Counted from the stretch's first letter, positions 11,378 through 22,130 are shown. The stretch: 64,000 bases of DNA from Apostichopus japonicus (GCF_037975245.1 NC_092568.1:22098501-22162500); one strand, 5' to 3'. The notes: generated by a model from the sequence alone, not told the origin. Translations and numbers: made by a program.

Positions 11378-12270
11378 ACCAGGTGGCGGCCTTCCTACTC
11401 GAACTCTTCCGAGAAGGGAAGCAAATAAGTACAATTAGAAATTACCGCTCCGCAATAGCAGCGGTTCACAGCGGATTCTCGGATGGCTCCTCAGTAGGAA
11501 CCAACCCGGTCCTCCGCCAGGTCTTAAGGGGCATGTTCCACAGACGCCCTCCCAGGCGCCGCCTGGCCCCGTCATGGGCCCTCCACGAGGTCCTGACGAC
11601 CCTTGCGGGCTCTCCGTACGAGCCGTTACACAATGCTCCATTGGACAAACTAACACACAAAACTCTGTTTCTGATCGCGGCCGCCTCTGCCAGGCGCAGA
11701 AGCTGTCTCCACGCGCTCACCCTCCAACGGGGGTTCACGAGGTTCGAACCAGGAGGAGTCAGATTACTACCTGACCCTCACTTCCTCCCAAAGAACCAAT
11801 CAGTAACCTTTACCCCGAACGAGATCTTCCTACCGAGTCTGTCACAAGCCTCGTCAATCGCGGAAGACAAGCGCTGGTGCCCTGTCCGAGCCCTTAAGTG
11901 GTACATAGAGAGGACCAAACAGCTACGTACCTCGGACAGGCTCTTCATTTTACCGCGGTCGCCCTACACCCCGGCCTCAAAGGACACCATTTCACGGTGG
12001 ATGGCCGACTTAATTCGTGCCCACACCCAGCCTGGGGAACCCGTCCGGGCGCACGACGTCCGAGGCCACGCCACGTCCAGGGCGTGGTTCCGGGGGGTTC
12101 CCCTGGAAGATATTATGAAGGCGGCGGCCTGGAAGACCCCGTCTTCCTTTGTCGCCTGTTATCTCACAAACACCCCTGCCACGGAAGGGGATTTTGCCCG
12201 AGCGGCCCTAGGTCCGCCGCCCGCGAGATCCTCGACCCACCGCCAGGGCTCCTGTGTCACAAATGCATAG
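11083..12270 (+). CDS. DIRS ORF3: tyrosine recombinase, about 395 aa
   Basis: This is the recombinase that inserts the circular DNA. The frame is open from 9631, but its first 1.4 kb only shadows ORF2. The ATG at 11083 is the last one before the recombinase domain, so I used it. Numbering from there, the core-binding part (TVKTYDSRLHRYYVWAGD, then FLLELFREGKQISTIRNYRS) leads into the catalytic domain. That domain has the Arg cluster ARRRS at 203-207, HDVRGH with His324 and Arg327, Trp350 and the nucleophile Tyr360 in VACYL. The R-H-R-W-Y set is complete. It overlaps ORF2 by about 295 bp, as is usual in DIRS elements. The stop codon lies just past the start of the internal complementary region (12263). 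The start codon is the main uncertainty. Confidence 0.88.
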   Translation: MVPTHHRNAGGPTIQIPTGRQAPLPTERPHNPPRHHEPPSSCVETLRLSLQTAGFPPEVADIAVDARRQSTVKTYDSRLHRYYVWAGDNAADPVEASVDQVAAFLLELFREGKQISTIRNYRSAIAAVHSGFSDGSSVGTNPVLRQVLRGMFHRRPPRRRLAPSWALHEVLTTLAGSPYEPLHNAPLDKLTHKTLFLIAAASARRRSCLHALTLQRGFTRFEPGGVRLLPDPHFLPKNQSVTFTPNEIFLPSLSQASSIAEDKRWCPVRALKWYIERTKQLRTSDRLFILPRSPYTPASKDTISRWMADLIRAHTQPGEPVRAHDVRGHATSRAWFRGVPLEDIMKAAAWKTPSSFVACYLTNTPATEGDFARAALGPPPARSSTHRQGSCVTNA

Positions 12271-12359
12271 GTTATATGAGGTGAGGGAGTACGCGCTGTG
12301 AATTCCCCAAACCTTAACCGGTTTGTGAATTAACGAGCGACGTACTCACCTCATATAAC
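12263..12359. repeat. DIRS internal complementary region
   Basis: The right part, 12302-12359, is a perfect 58-bp reverse complement of the element's right end (12780-12837). The left part, 12263-12285, is a direct copy of the inner right terminus (12772-12794, ATGCATAGGTTATATGAGG and TGAG). It also pairs with 12345-12359 through GTTATATGAGGTGAG. In DIRS1 this region is complementary to both termini and templates the joining of the ends during circle formation. By that logic the reverse complement of 12263-12301 gives the sequence of the element's left end. Confidence 0.9.
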
Positions 12360-12771
12360 ATCCCGACCCGCCTCCCCACTATGGGGGACCTCGCGGACGG
12401 AACCATACAACCACGTCGGATACCCTCCTCGGATACTAGGGGAACTGGCCACACAGATATGACCATGTGACGGCCTTTCCCCCCAGGAATTTTCGAGGGA
12501 TGTCGTGGGGTCCCGCCTACACCCACCGACGACCCACTCTGGACCCACTTCGGGCCCACTCAGGACCCACCTGTCACCCACACCAGCCCACCTAGGGCCT
12601 CTTCAGGTGAGAATGTTTTTGGTTGTATCCTCGGGGTTTCCGCCCCTTGGTCGATCCTCTCCCCCTTCTCCGTCCGGTGCCGCACCATTGCGGCCTGGAA
12701 ATTACGGAAGGGAGATGGCCACACTTACATACAGACAAATTGCCAGATGCTAGAGCGAGGTTAATACGGTA
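12360..12771 (+). other. DIRS region between internal complementary region and right terminus
   Basis: No ORF of note. It is GC-rich and holds a run of degenerate GACCCAC/GCCCACY words about 12-14 bases apart at roughly 12518-12597. No polyadenylation signal AATAAA was seen. It is part of the element because it lies between the two paired structures. Confidence 0.7.
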
Positions 12772-12837
12772 ATGCATAGGTTATATGAGGTGAGTACGTC
12801 GCTCGTTAATTCACAAACCGGTTAAGGTTTGGGGAAT
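12772..12837. repeat. DIRS right terminal repeat
   Basis: The inner part ATGCATAGGTTATATGAGG (12772-12790) repeats 12263-12281. The outer part to 12837 is the exact inverse of 12302-12359, with a central AACCGGTT. Complementarity stops exactly at 12837, which marks the right end. The flanking sequence at 12838 (ACATACTGTACTATA) is AT-rich host DNA. Confidence 0.9.
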
Positions 12838-13036
12838 ACATACTGTACTATATAGAATTGTCCTATTGTCCTGTATGAGAATATTAATAATAAGAATGTG
12901 TCTCGTTACAGTACCATGCACTGGTCAAATTTGTGAAGTGTCATAGACCAAAATTTGTTTTGATTTTAAATTTGCAATAGCTAAGAACAGTCAATACATT
13001 TCTAGGGTCACTATAGTACTCCAGTCTTAATCATGG
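12838..13036. other. AT-rich right flank of DIRS
   Basis: No gene or repeat is recognised. Composition drops immediately to the genomic background at 12838. Confidence 0.5.
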
Positions 13037-13039
13037 GCG

Positions 13040-13155
13040 GCGATCCTGGGGGGGAAGGGGAGGATGTAATACACCATATCCCCCCACCAAATGCCAGGCA
13101 ATCCTGGGGGAAGGGGGGATGTAATACACCATATCCCCCCACCAAATGCCAGGGA
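13040..13155. repeat. Two-copy tandem duplication, about 60 bp
   Basis: The words GATGTAATACACCATATCCC and ACCAAATGCCAGG occur twice in the same order, separated by about 60 bp and joined by G-rich runs. The near identity suggests a recent duplication. Confidence 0.85.
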
Positions 13156-13737
13156 TAAGAATATTTTCATGCCTACATTTATGCATCATCGTGAATGTAC
13201 AGCTCTTTTTTAGCTTCATTTCTCGCCTACCATAAACGCAGTGCGATCTTTTCAAATTAACCGTCTTTATAAAGAAAAAATAGTTGACTGTAGGCTTCAT
13301 TGGCCCTATAACAACAAAATGTATTATTGCGCCCACGGTATTGATAGTACATATATGCACCCTCATAGTATTCATATAGGCCCTATAGTAGGCCTACACA
13401 CGTACATGTTCCCTCGAACAGCTGAGAATCTCATGTTACCAGGGACAATGCTTAATACACGTTTCACCTGGATGCCCTAGCAATCGGTACCTAGGAATGT
13501 AACTATGTGTAATTGTGTATTGCATGTGTATAGGCCTATAATAGCCTGCATGAGGCCATTTTCTTCATCGAATAATATAAAAGAGCTCTCGGAACATTCT
13601 AACGTAGCGCCTGAAACAAGATTGACAGGGGCAATTTTCCCAAAATAACACCCGAAATTAAAAAAAAAAGTATTTTGGATCCTGAATATGAGATATTTTG
13701 GACATGATATCCCTATTTTAAAGTTGGGTATGTGCCG

Positions 13738-13845
13738 CTTGGAAACCTCGGGAAGTGCCGTTTCCGGCCATCTAGAGGGTTTGTAAATCCCAAAATTTTC
13801 TTGTACGCTTCGCGCCAACCCATGGTGGCGCTACGCTTAGATAGT
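13738..13845 (-). mobile_element. Fragment of a hAT-like MITE family
   Basis: Read on the minus strand it carries GACTATCTAAGCGTAGCGCC, then ACCATGGGTTGGCGCGAAGC, GTACAAGAAAATTTT and GATGGCCGGAAACGGCACTT. The same string, slightly diverged, is found in the elements at 61155-61804 and 62990-63238. No terminal repeats or target duplication could be placed, so the ends are missing or diverged. A poly-C run follows at 13861-13870. Confidence 0.65.
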
Positions 13846-14084
13846 CAACAAGGTCACATCCCCCCCCCCCACTCGGAAGTACGGATCGCTGCCCATGGTC
13901 TTAATACTGTCACGTGACACCATCTGTCCTAGGAAAGGTTGAAATGCATTATGAATTATTATTTGAAGAGCTGGTGAAATCCGCATGTGTTATACTAACA
14001 TTTTACAGCCTCTATAGTTCAGCGTGTCTTCTTCTGCGTTAATATAGGATATTTTGTTGAAAATGGAAATTTTACCGTCATATT

Positions 14085-14405
14085 GCGATCGGCATTAATC
14101 GATATCATGCAGGCTCTTTGGTGCATTCTGTTTTACTACCAATCAGAGAGAACCTTTTTTTCCGCAGGTGAAGACATTCCGTCCATGTGTCTTATTCTGA
14201 CAGCTGTTGCTGTCACATTAATGCGCACATGGTTAATGTTCATGTACTTTCTACTGTTAAGCAAAACCTGAACAGAGCCTTGCCTAAGAAGACTGGCGGC
14301 AAAGGGGATTGCCAGCGTAGAAGACATATTGTTGACGTCGCTTGTCGATCTCGTCAGTACAGAGAATAACTCGATTACAGAGAGCACTGTTGAGGCAATG
14401 CATAT
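14085..14405 (+). other. Exon-like or regulatory-like island, function unknown
   Basis: The block is richer in C and G than its flanks. A splice-acceptor-like string (TTTTTTTCCGCAGGTGAAG) ends near 14173. Just after comes CTGACAGCTGTTGCTGTCAC, which combines an E-box with TGACAG-type sites used by TALE homeodomain factors. Frames after the acceptor are open for only about 30-60 codons and match no family I know. Regulatory element and exon are both possible. Confidence 0.2.
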
Positions 14406-14409
14406 GCAT

Positions 14410-16829
14410 GCTCATTTCCGTTTCTTGACCGAATAAGAAAGAAAACATCCCGAGAGGAAGTTTGTCCGTCTTCTACTTTTTCGTACTCAAAATACAATTA
14501 TTACACATTCGGAATGAAAAGTTTCCAATTCCTTCACTTGTTTTAGCTCTCTTTGAAAAAAAAAAGTCCACTAATAGGTGACCTCAACTGGACAAAGCCT
14601 TCGGCAGTCGTAAAGTTCTCTTCATCACAATTTCGAACCTCTTATAATACAGAACCCCGGCAGGATCGTTCCTTTTTCTGGGGTAATAAACTCAAAAGTT
14701 GTCCAGCATTTTGAACAGAAGCCATCAATACCGTGTTCCCAATATGTCAGCGTCTTGCAAAGATTTAGAGAATTTATCGACAAATTATTTTTGTTTAGAC
14801 AATTACGATGCCTGCATTTATTTTCGCTTGGATTTCCAAACTGCTATGAAACCATACCTCTTTATCGATTTTATCCCCGCTTACTGAAGATTGGACCTGT
14901 AACATTATCACTGACAAGAGAATTCAAATTGCCTTCAATTGTGTCCTCCATAGGCCCAAGGGCAAATTACCCTACTTTTGTTAGGGAAAAAAACTGTCCC
15001 TCTCCTTTCCTTTAGTTTTCTAATATTTTTTTTTTTTTGCACCTGAGCGCTACTTGAACTAATGCCTTTTTCTTTGCAAGGCTGGAAAGAAGAAAAAGAA
15101 AAATTATAACTTTTGTAGTGGTCGCTTTGTACAGAGGTGTTTATTTAAAGGCAATAGCTTTGGGAAACAGAGTTCTTAATAAAGAAATTGTTTGAGACTA
15201 TTTGGATAACCCAAGGAGGGGTACACTGTATAGAGAGAGATGCTGTTATCTCAACATGCTATATGTGGGTTCAATGCTCTAGAAGGCAGGATGAAAGGTT
15301 CTGTAAGGTTCAAATTAGAATGAGACTGCGATAATCACATGTATGTATGGACGTACGGATTGATGGAGAGAAGGGATATTGCTAAAGGTTGATCACTTGG
15401 AAATAGTAGAAAAGACTCAGGGGGGGGAAGGGGGTAGGGGAGAGGGGCACAAATCATTCTTAATGTTTCACAGCAATTTGTTGGTATTCACTCAGTAAAT
15501 GTTTAGGGACATTGTGGCAAAGCTTTGAAGGACGCTATGACAATTTGGGTTTTTTCTTTAATGTTTAGATGTAAGTTTTATACAGCAAAATGCAAATCAC
15601 TATGTGGGTACTGTCATTACTTCTGCAATAAAAATGGTTACTACAAGGTTTTCTTTGTAAGTGATTCAAATTTGAGTGGATAAAGTTTAAGTCATCATTT
15701 CTACAAAATATACCAGAATTGAATTGAATCATATACCGAAATTGAACTCTTTCACTACCTTTTGTTTTATACTAATTTGGCAGATCAATTAGTTATCCTT
15801 CTAGATTTCATATTTTCAGTGCATGTGATTATTGTCCTAAAAGTAACATTAACTGGCTTCTTGAAAATATGTTAACATTGCAGTAAGCCCCAGGCAATAC
15901 TTCCCTAGTAGCAAATTAAGTGAGAGTGTCATAGCAACCGTCTTTCCTCTGTACTGTCCTACAGCAGAGTCCCTTATATTTGCACTCATATAATGTTGGT
16001 ATTACTTGGTCCTCCTACTACCTGATAAATTAATTTCTTTAAGATTTTATTCATGAGTTATCAATGGTTTTGCAACATTTTACACAATCAATGTATGTTG
16101 CTTCTGGAGCTGAACAAAAACAGTGAAAAGCAGTGGAAAATTTTACAGATTGTGTCAACTTTTTAGAGTAGTTGTTTGTTGTCATGTACCAATATTGCTA
16201 TCAATATATATACAGCACACTGATTCACTTTTATGTTGCTACAACTTGCTTCTCATAGAAAACAAACCTGGTGGAAACATAGTCCTGCATAGTCACCTAG
16301 GTGATGTTATTGTAAGGCAGGTTTTTGCTCATATGAAATGACGTGGTTGTAGCTGTTAAGAGCAGGTCGCCTTAGGAAATATATTCTGGTTCGACAAAGT
16401 AAATGGGGTGCATGGTTAAAGTTTCATCATAAAGTAACCAACAATAATCTTTATTCTTGATTTTTAAAGCAGTTCCTTCCCCACCCCATCCCCCCACCCC
16501 AATAGGGGCCATGCCCACTGAAGAATGGCTTACATAGTCCATGTCATGAACACAACTCACAAATCATTCTGTTTCACACAAGGGGCCGCCGGGTGCATAT
16601 GTAACTGCAGTTGTTCTTATCTGCAGTACACACGTGCGCATATTGCCAACACATTGCCAACAGTTGTAAAGCCGTCCATACAAGTGTTAGCCTGTTCTAG
16701 ATTCAGTGCCCGATGTCATGGGAACTGTGATGTTATTCTTTGAAAATAGGGTTTTTATATTAGTTCAATATTGGTGAATGTCTTAGGCAGTTTCGCACAT
16801 TAAGACAGGCATATGCAGCTGATGAGATT
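14410..16829. other. AT-rich non-coding stretch
   Basis: No gene, tRNA or repeat family is recognised. Short homopolymer runs occur (poly-T near 15029, G-run near 15420). Confidence 0.5.
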
Positions 16830-16920
16830 CCCAGACGAAAATAATTCCTGGCTTTTAAGCAAGAGTCAAGAAAACCCTGGGTTTTCCTGGATATCCAAGC
16901 TTTATTCCTGCCTCAGGTAG

Positions 16921-17240
16921 CCAGGATTTTGAAAGTCCAGCCTTTTCTTGGCTTCATCTAGGCTCACAAGTCCACACTAGGCAGGAAAAGTGAGGGCAAT
17001 GCTGTCCTGGTTGGTCAGGAAAAGCCAGGATTTTGAAAGTCCAGCCTTTTTCCTGGCTTCACCCAGCCTCACAAGTTCACACTAGGCAGGATAAGCGAGG
17101 GCAATGCTGTCCTGGCTAGGCAGGAAAAGCCAGGATTTTGAAAGTCCAGCCTTTTTCCTGGCTTCACCCAGCCTCACAAGTCCACAATAGTCAGGAAAAG
17201 AGAGTGGAATGCTGTCCTGCTAGGCAGGAAAAACCAAGCT
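16921..17240. repeat. Three-copy tandem repeat, 105-bp unit
   Basis: Copies start at 16921, 17025 and 17130 and share CCAGGATTTTGAAAGTCCAG, CCTGGCTTCA and GGCAATGCTGTCCTG. The copies are close in sequence. They lie just inside the left end of the 16830-18711 element. Confidence 0.85.
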
Positions 17241-17689
17241 TGCCTTTAACCCAGTATTAGCTAGTTGTAAGATGGTCAGCTCTTACATAAAGTTTTCTTT
17301 TGTACCATAGTTTTACTTGTTTATTAGTGCACTGTGCAGTGCTCACTGTACAGAGGGCTATACATTTGTACAGTATATTTGTATGTTGTCTTGTGGCAGT
17401 AAAAGGGGGTTGCTAAGCAACTATCTTTGTTCTTCCTGGAAATTAGCCCTCACAGGAAATGGGGTCTGTGTATATATATTATAGGAACAAAGGAGTTTTG
17501 TGAGGGTATAGGGAGTTAGGCAGTTGGCCATGAGTATTGGAGCAAGACAGTTGCAAAAGAGGAGAAATATAGTTTTAATGCTGGATAGTTTGTTTTAAAC
17601 CTTAATTTACAAAATCAAGTTACTGTAGTCCTTATTATTTTATGGAAGGAGTGATATTCACCTGACAGTCTGGCACGCTATTTACTATA

Positions 17690-17835
17690 GAGGACATTAT
17701 TTACTATAAAGGATATTATTTACTTAGAGGATATTATTTTATCATAAAGGATATTCCGGGACACCATTTGTTATAACTGACATTATTTTACTGAAAGGAT
17801 ACCCTGGGACACTATTGCTTATTAATTAAAGGATA
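17690..17835. repeat. Short degenerate tandem repeat around AAGGATATTATTTACT
   Basis: Several words of the type GGAYATTATTT..CT..AAAGGATA repeat at about 25-45-bp spacing. The copies are diverged. The array lies within the interior of the 16830-18711 element. Confidence 0.6.
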
Positions 17836-18893
17836 CAATTTCGTTGGGATCGGACATTTATCATACAATTTATTCTGTTCAACTATACTGATATCGTGGA
17901 AGATCTGATGTCGTGGAAGATCTGTACCTGATGTCACCAGCACGCCAACTCACCAGAACAGATTTATAAATTAAGTGTATTTACTTTAACATTTGGGTGC
18001 ACCTCACGACTCTAAGTTGTTTTATTTAATTCTTTGACTGGGCCCAGATCAGCTGTATATTGTTTGTTATTCATAATTATAATTTATTTTGATCCAATCC
18101 AGTTGAGTTTTCCATTTTTATGTGCCTTGTTCTGTGTTTGGTCATCACACCGAACCCAGAGTTCTCTGATCAAGAACAAACATTTATTTTCAGTTGCTAA
18201 CACCCTTACATATACATATAATTCATGATTTTAAAGTTATGAAAATTTCCTATACCACAAACACACTAACCTCCTATAAGCTAAAAGTAACTGCCAACTA
18301 GCCAGCAAGATAATTTATATAGGGTAAGCATGGACACCTGGCTTTTCTGGGGTAATCCTGGGTATGTATACCTGGTATTTCCTGGCTCCTCACTGACATA
18401 AACAGGGACCTGGCTTTTCCGGGGTAATCCTGGGTGTGCATACCAGGCTTTTCCTGGTTTTTCCTGGCTCTTCACTCACAAATATAGACACCTGGCTTTT
18501 CCGGGGTAAACCTGGGTTAACCATCCAGGCTTGTCCGGCCTTAACCTGGCTCTAAATGAGTTATATAAACCAGGCTTTACCAGGCTTTTCCTGTCCAAAT
18601 TACCATTTTCAAACCCAGGAATTTCCCCGGATTTCCCTGGGTTAAATCCAGGCTTTTCCTGGCTTATATTCCAGGGAATTCCAGGGTTTTCCTGCCTTAA
18701 ATTCGTCTGGGTTGGGGTGGGAAAGGGTGAGGGGGGTAGAGGCTCAGATGGGGCAAAAACGGAGGGTAATATATACGATACAGATATAAGAGAACTGCAT
18801 GAAGGGGTTTGCTAAATTGACACCTGCGTAAGATCTTGCTCTCGATGCCTCTCCTGTTCGACTAATACTTCATAGTCTTTACATCGCTCTATT

Positions 18894-19149
18894 CATTGCA
18901 TGTATGCACCATATAGGCTACATGGATAGGTTAGATAAACCCAAACTCACGCTTAATATTCATTGCATGTATGCACCATATAGGCTACATGGATAGGTTA
19001 GATAAACCCAAACTCACGCTCAATATTCATTGCATCTATGCGTCATATAGGCTACACGGATAGGTAAGATAAACCCAACTCATGCTCTAGTCATTGCATG
19101 CATGCGTCATATAGGCTACACGGATAGGTTAGATAAACCCCGAACTCAC
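18894..19149. repeat. Four-copy tandem repeat, 64-67-bp unit
   Basis: The word ATTGCATGTATGC or a variant starts copies at 18895, 18962, 19029 and 19093. Each is followed by ATATAGGCTACATGGATAGG and GATAAACCCAAACTCA. Copies 1 and 2 are almost identical; 3 and 4 carry more changes. Confidence 0.92.
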
Positions 19150-20019
19150 CACAATGAGGTTGATAAGAGGTTTTTTTTGTATGTATGTTTTATAAATATA
19201 AATTAAGTTTTAGTGACAACTCAGGTGTCATGACGATGGAGAAAATGACACTCTTCCAATTGAGAGAAATTGAGAGATGTACGTATAACCTGTTGTAATA
19301 TTGCAAAGCCTGGCCATAAGTTAAAATGTGAATATCTAATGATTTTAAATTCAAATCATTTCAATGGGTAAAATGGTCTGTGCAGTTGGGTTAAATTAAG
19401 AACATGCAAGAAACTGCTTAATCAACACGGTAACGAATATTCAGGGATACAGAATTTGAGGGAAGAAGAATATTGAGTGTGAGAGCAATTAGGGATCTGT
19501 GCTTGTATAAACTATAGGCAGATAGGTTAGTCTCAGCTCACGGCTAATAAGCTGCTCTGACATTAACTGACACATTTGAAACTCTTAATTCACTGCTTCC
19601 TAAACATAAAATCCATGCAGCAATTATAGAAGGATGTTGCATGGTTTGTTTGGCAAGTTCAAAATTCTTTTGGAGAGTATTCTTGATGTTTGACCTACTG
19701 ATGTTTGACCTACTTTACTGTTTCTCTTGATAAAAGGGAAAGGGGGAGGGGAGGGGGGCATTAGGAGAGGAAACAGGAAAGGAGAGAATGTGATTTCCTT
19801 ACAAAAATGCTGTCTCCATCATTAAGGAAAGAACTTACATCATATTGTGCTCATTCATACACGAGTGTAATTATTGCAAGTGCAGTTTTCCTTCTGTCCA
19901 TGTCTCAGATGTCCAAATCTCAGATCTGATCAGCTTTACTGCAGGGAGATGAGATTTTATCGTCATTCACAGTTTAACAAATAACAACATACTTTACATA
20001 CGATGCATAGCTCTTAAAA
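19150..20019. other. AT-rich non-coding stretch
   Basis: No gene or repeat family is recognised. A G-rich purine run lies near 19736-19790. Confidence 0.5.
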
Positions 20020-20310
20020 CGGTTTCCTTATAAATACCGTTTGTCCCGAGTGTTTACACAGTTGGTCTATACGGTACCGTATCCGTGCCGGACTGAATAG
20101 AGCCCAGGCCGTTGACATGTATTGGCTCCTCGTAATCCATTTATAAATACTGTAATAGCCATGCTTCTGATTACCCCATAATTAGCCGCTACCCCACTGT
20201 GGCCCTAATCGCATTACTACTCTTTCCCCTCTAACGTCATTCACAAGGCACCGGTCTCTCCCATAAGCTCATTAAAAGTATTCTTGCGCTTTCTACTGGG
20301 GATTAATTCA
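20020..20310. other. GC- and CpG-richer block, candidate conserved non-coding element
   Basis: Composition is distinctly less AT-rich than either flank. It holds several TAAT-core words (CATAATTAGCCGC, CCTAATCGCATTACTAC). No frame of convincing length or content crosses it. A regulatory role is only a guess from composition and motif density. Confidence 0.2.
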
Positions 20311-21327
20311 ATAGAGCTATACTTTGTGATGCAGGTTTAGCACGCAAAGGAGTTCATCGCCTTGAACAGAAATACCTTAGCAACGGTGAAGGAAACGAAG
20401 GGACGAAAACGAACCGGCATCCATATGGCTTGATGGAATAATATAATAGGGAGCAAAAAACACCAATTAAGTTAGTAGATACGTAAAGCAATTTTTTTTT
20501 CTACGTAATTTCTCAGAATCAATAAAGAGTATAAAGTTGTTTGGAAAGGAGAAATGTTTTTCAGATAAGTAATAATTAAATGATGCAAAAAGATGGGGTG
20601 AAAAATGAAAATATTGCCAGTTTTTTACTTACTTGGATATAAAACCAAAATTTAAAATTTATTTGATTTACATCCTGAGTTGAAAAACCTTTTCAATTCA
20701 GTGTGGTTTCTGTGTGTGCTTTATGATGAACATTAACCTTGGAAGTGTGATATCAAAGTGTATACCTACACTGTTGTGGTTATGAACTATATACTAAGAA
20801 TGTTAAAGGGTTTGGAGTGTTTTGAAATTAAACTTCATTATTGAAAGAGATGAAGGAAAGATCAACTTTTTACAGACTTTTCTTGACATCGCTCCCAAAA
20901 ATGCTAAAAATGTTAGATAATGGTCACCCATGCTCAAAGTTTAAGAATAATTTGACCATCCCTCTAAAGGTAATTAGTTATCCACAATTAGGACATTTAA
21001 TTACCGTCTATGTTAGTAGTCCTCAATTGTCTGGGAGAAAATATGGAAGATAAGAGCCAGCTTGTAGGAATACTTAAAATTGCAGCAAAGTTTTATCAAG
21101 CTAAATGTTTGTCCATGCATATGATTCATCTGTTTTGTTGAAAGATATTTACACAGGTATGACCTATGGACAAACTTGCTAAAGTTCACATATTTCATGT
21201 TCAGATTGTCACCTAACCAATTATGGATTTTGAAAACCTTATGGAATGCAGAAATTCTTTTTCATGGAGCTGCTTTTCATCGCCCAACGGTCTTACAATG
21301 TATGCAAATATAATTAATGTTATATGT
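20311..21327. other. AT-rich non-coding stretch
   Basis: No gene, tRNA or repeat family is recognised. Confidence 0.5.
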
Positions 21328-21420
21328 AATGGCTGTATTCCAGTAAAATCAGTATAGGCTGTATTCCAGTAAAATAACATCACATAATATTATAGGCGGT
21401 ATTCCAGTAAAATAACGTCA
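21328..21420. repeat. Three short copies of GGCTGTATTCCAGTAAAAT
   Basis: The word occurs three times (the third as GGCGGTATTCCAGTAAAATA) over about 90 bp at unequal spacing. It is a small local array next to a SINE fragment. Confidence 0.85.
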
Positions 21421-21427
21421 CATTAAC

Positions 21428-21505
21428 TTTCTGGAATAGAGGAAAGAAATTTATGTCTAGAGTGGGATTAGAACCATTAACCTCTGGGTTACAAACCATC
21501 ACCAG
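21428..21505 (-). mobile_element. Fragment of tRNA-Thr-derived SINE (family B)
   Basis: On the minus strand it reads TTTGTAACCCAGAGGTTAAT, then GGTTCTAATCCCACTCTAGA and CATAAATTTCTTTCCTCTAT. This aligns with the anticodon arm, T arm and following body of the SINE at 55534-55685. The D-arm half is not recognisable, so the copy is 5'-truncated or decayed. Confidence 0.65.
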
Positions 21506-22130
21506 TTCAAGTCCTTTTCTACCCCCATTAAATCCCCCCTTCTTTTTCATGTTTTATAAAATTTTCCCCTCAGGTTTCCCTGGTTCATTTACATTCTGTA
21601 ATAGACTAATTCTGAAGGTGACAATTTTTTTTTTTGAAGATGTAGACCGCTAATGGAGATGTAAATATATATCCATCACATCCATAAATAAAGCATGAAA
21701 TATCTTCTATTTATTAAAATTTTGCAGAAAGAAGAAATAAAAAAAATATGAAAATTCAAGGATTTAGCCTTTCATATTAAAACCAGGGCTTTTAGGGGAT
21801 TTTCTGTGGCTATTGAGAGAATTAACAAATGCAGGGAATTTCCCTCACTAGTTTATTTTCTCAAATTATGATTTGTTTGCGAATCCTTATTACACCCTTC
21901 AGTTCTTGTGATTGTGAAATCTATGTTCGTGAAACCTTTCCAAGGTCATTCTGCAGTGGTCGCCTCCGATCTCGGTCTGCTAGAAATTGCAGAAAGGTCT
22001 TTATAATATTTCATTCCTAAGGGAAATCCTAATGGTTTATATTCCCGGAAAATAAATGATGAGTGTATAATTTAGGTAACAGAGGACCTTCTCAATATGA
22101 ACAAGTTAATGTTTTTGGGATGACATAGGC
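21506..22130. other. AT-rich non-coding stretch
   Basis: No gene or repeat family is recognised. Confidence 0.5.

Larger units (their letters stand above)
6939..12837 (+). mobile_element. DIRS-type tyrosine-recombinase retrotransposon, left terminus missing
   Basis: Three long overlapping plus-strand frames encode a Gag-like protein, an RT/RNase H/Dam-like protein and a tyrosine recombinase; this gene set is diagnostic of DIRS elements. There is no integrase or protease, unlike LTR elements. Downstream lie an internal complementary region (12263-12359) and a right terminus (12772-12837), arranged as in DIRS1. GC and CpG content rise sharply at about 7000 and fall at 12838. The right end is fixed at 12837, where the 58-bp inverted match to 12302-12359 stops. 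The left boundary is uncertain: the expected inverted terminal repeat is absent, and I placed the start where AT-rich flank gives way to the leader. The frames are all open, which suggests a young insertion. Confidence 0.93.
16830..18711. mobile_element. Putative DNA transposon with TIRs and internal tandem arrays
   Basis: The left end starts CCCAGACGAA (16830-16839) followed by AATTCCTGGCTTTT. The right end is TTCGTCTGGG (18702-18711) preceded by TTTTCCTGCC, giving a 10-bp perfect inverted pair with looser inner similarity. Inside the left end are three tandem copies of a 104-105-bp unit (starts 16921, 17025, 17130; CCAGGATTTTGAAAGTCCAG). Inside the right end are three copies of a 72-82-bp unit (cores at 18337, 18409, 18491; CCTGGCTTTTCCGGGGTAA). 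Both units are variations on CCTGGCTTTTCC. No transposase frame and no clear target duplication were found, so superfamily and mobility are open. Confidence 0.5.

Noticed and set aside
7752-11738. Many minus-strand and alternative plus-strand open frames inside the DIRS element
   Set aside because: They overlap strongly supported domains and have Arg/Pro/Ser-rich composition expected for antisense or shifted frames of GC-rich coding DNA.
6929-12844. A shared 10-mer AATACATACT at 6929-6938 and at 12835-12844 as a DIRS target-site duplication
   Set aside because: DIRS elements insert by recombinase without such duplications, and the right copy overlaps the last three bases of the terminal repeat. 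In AT-rich flanks a 10-bp match is not convincing.
17268-18215. A solo LTR inside the 16830-18711 element, suggested by a TATA-like box near 17468 and an AT-rich 3' part
   Set aside because: No matching TG...CA ends, no target duplication and no second copy could be found.
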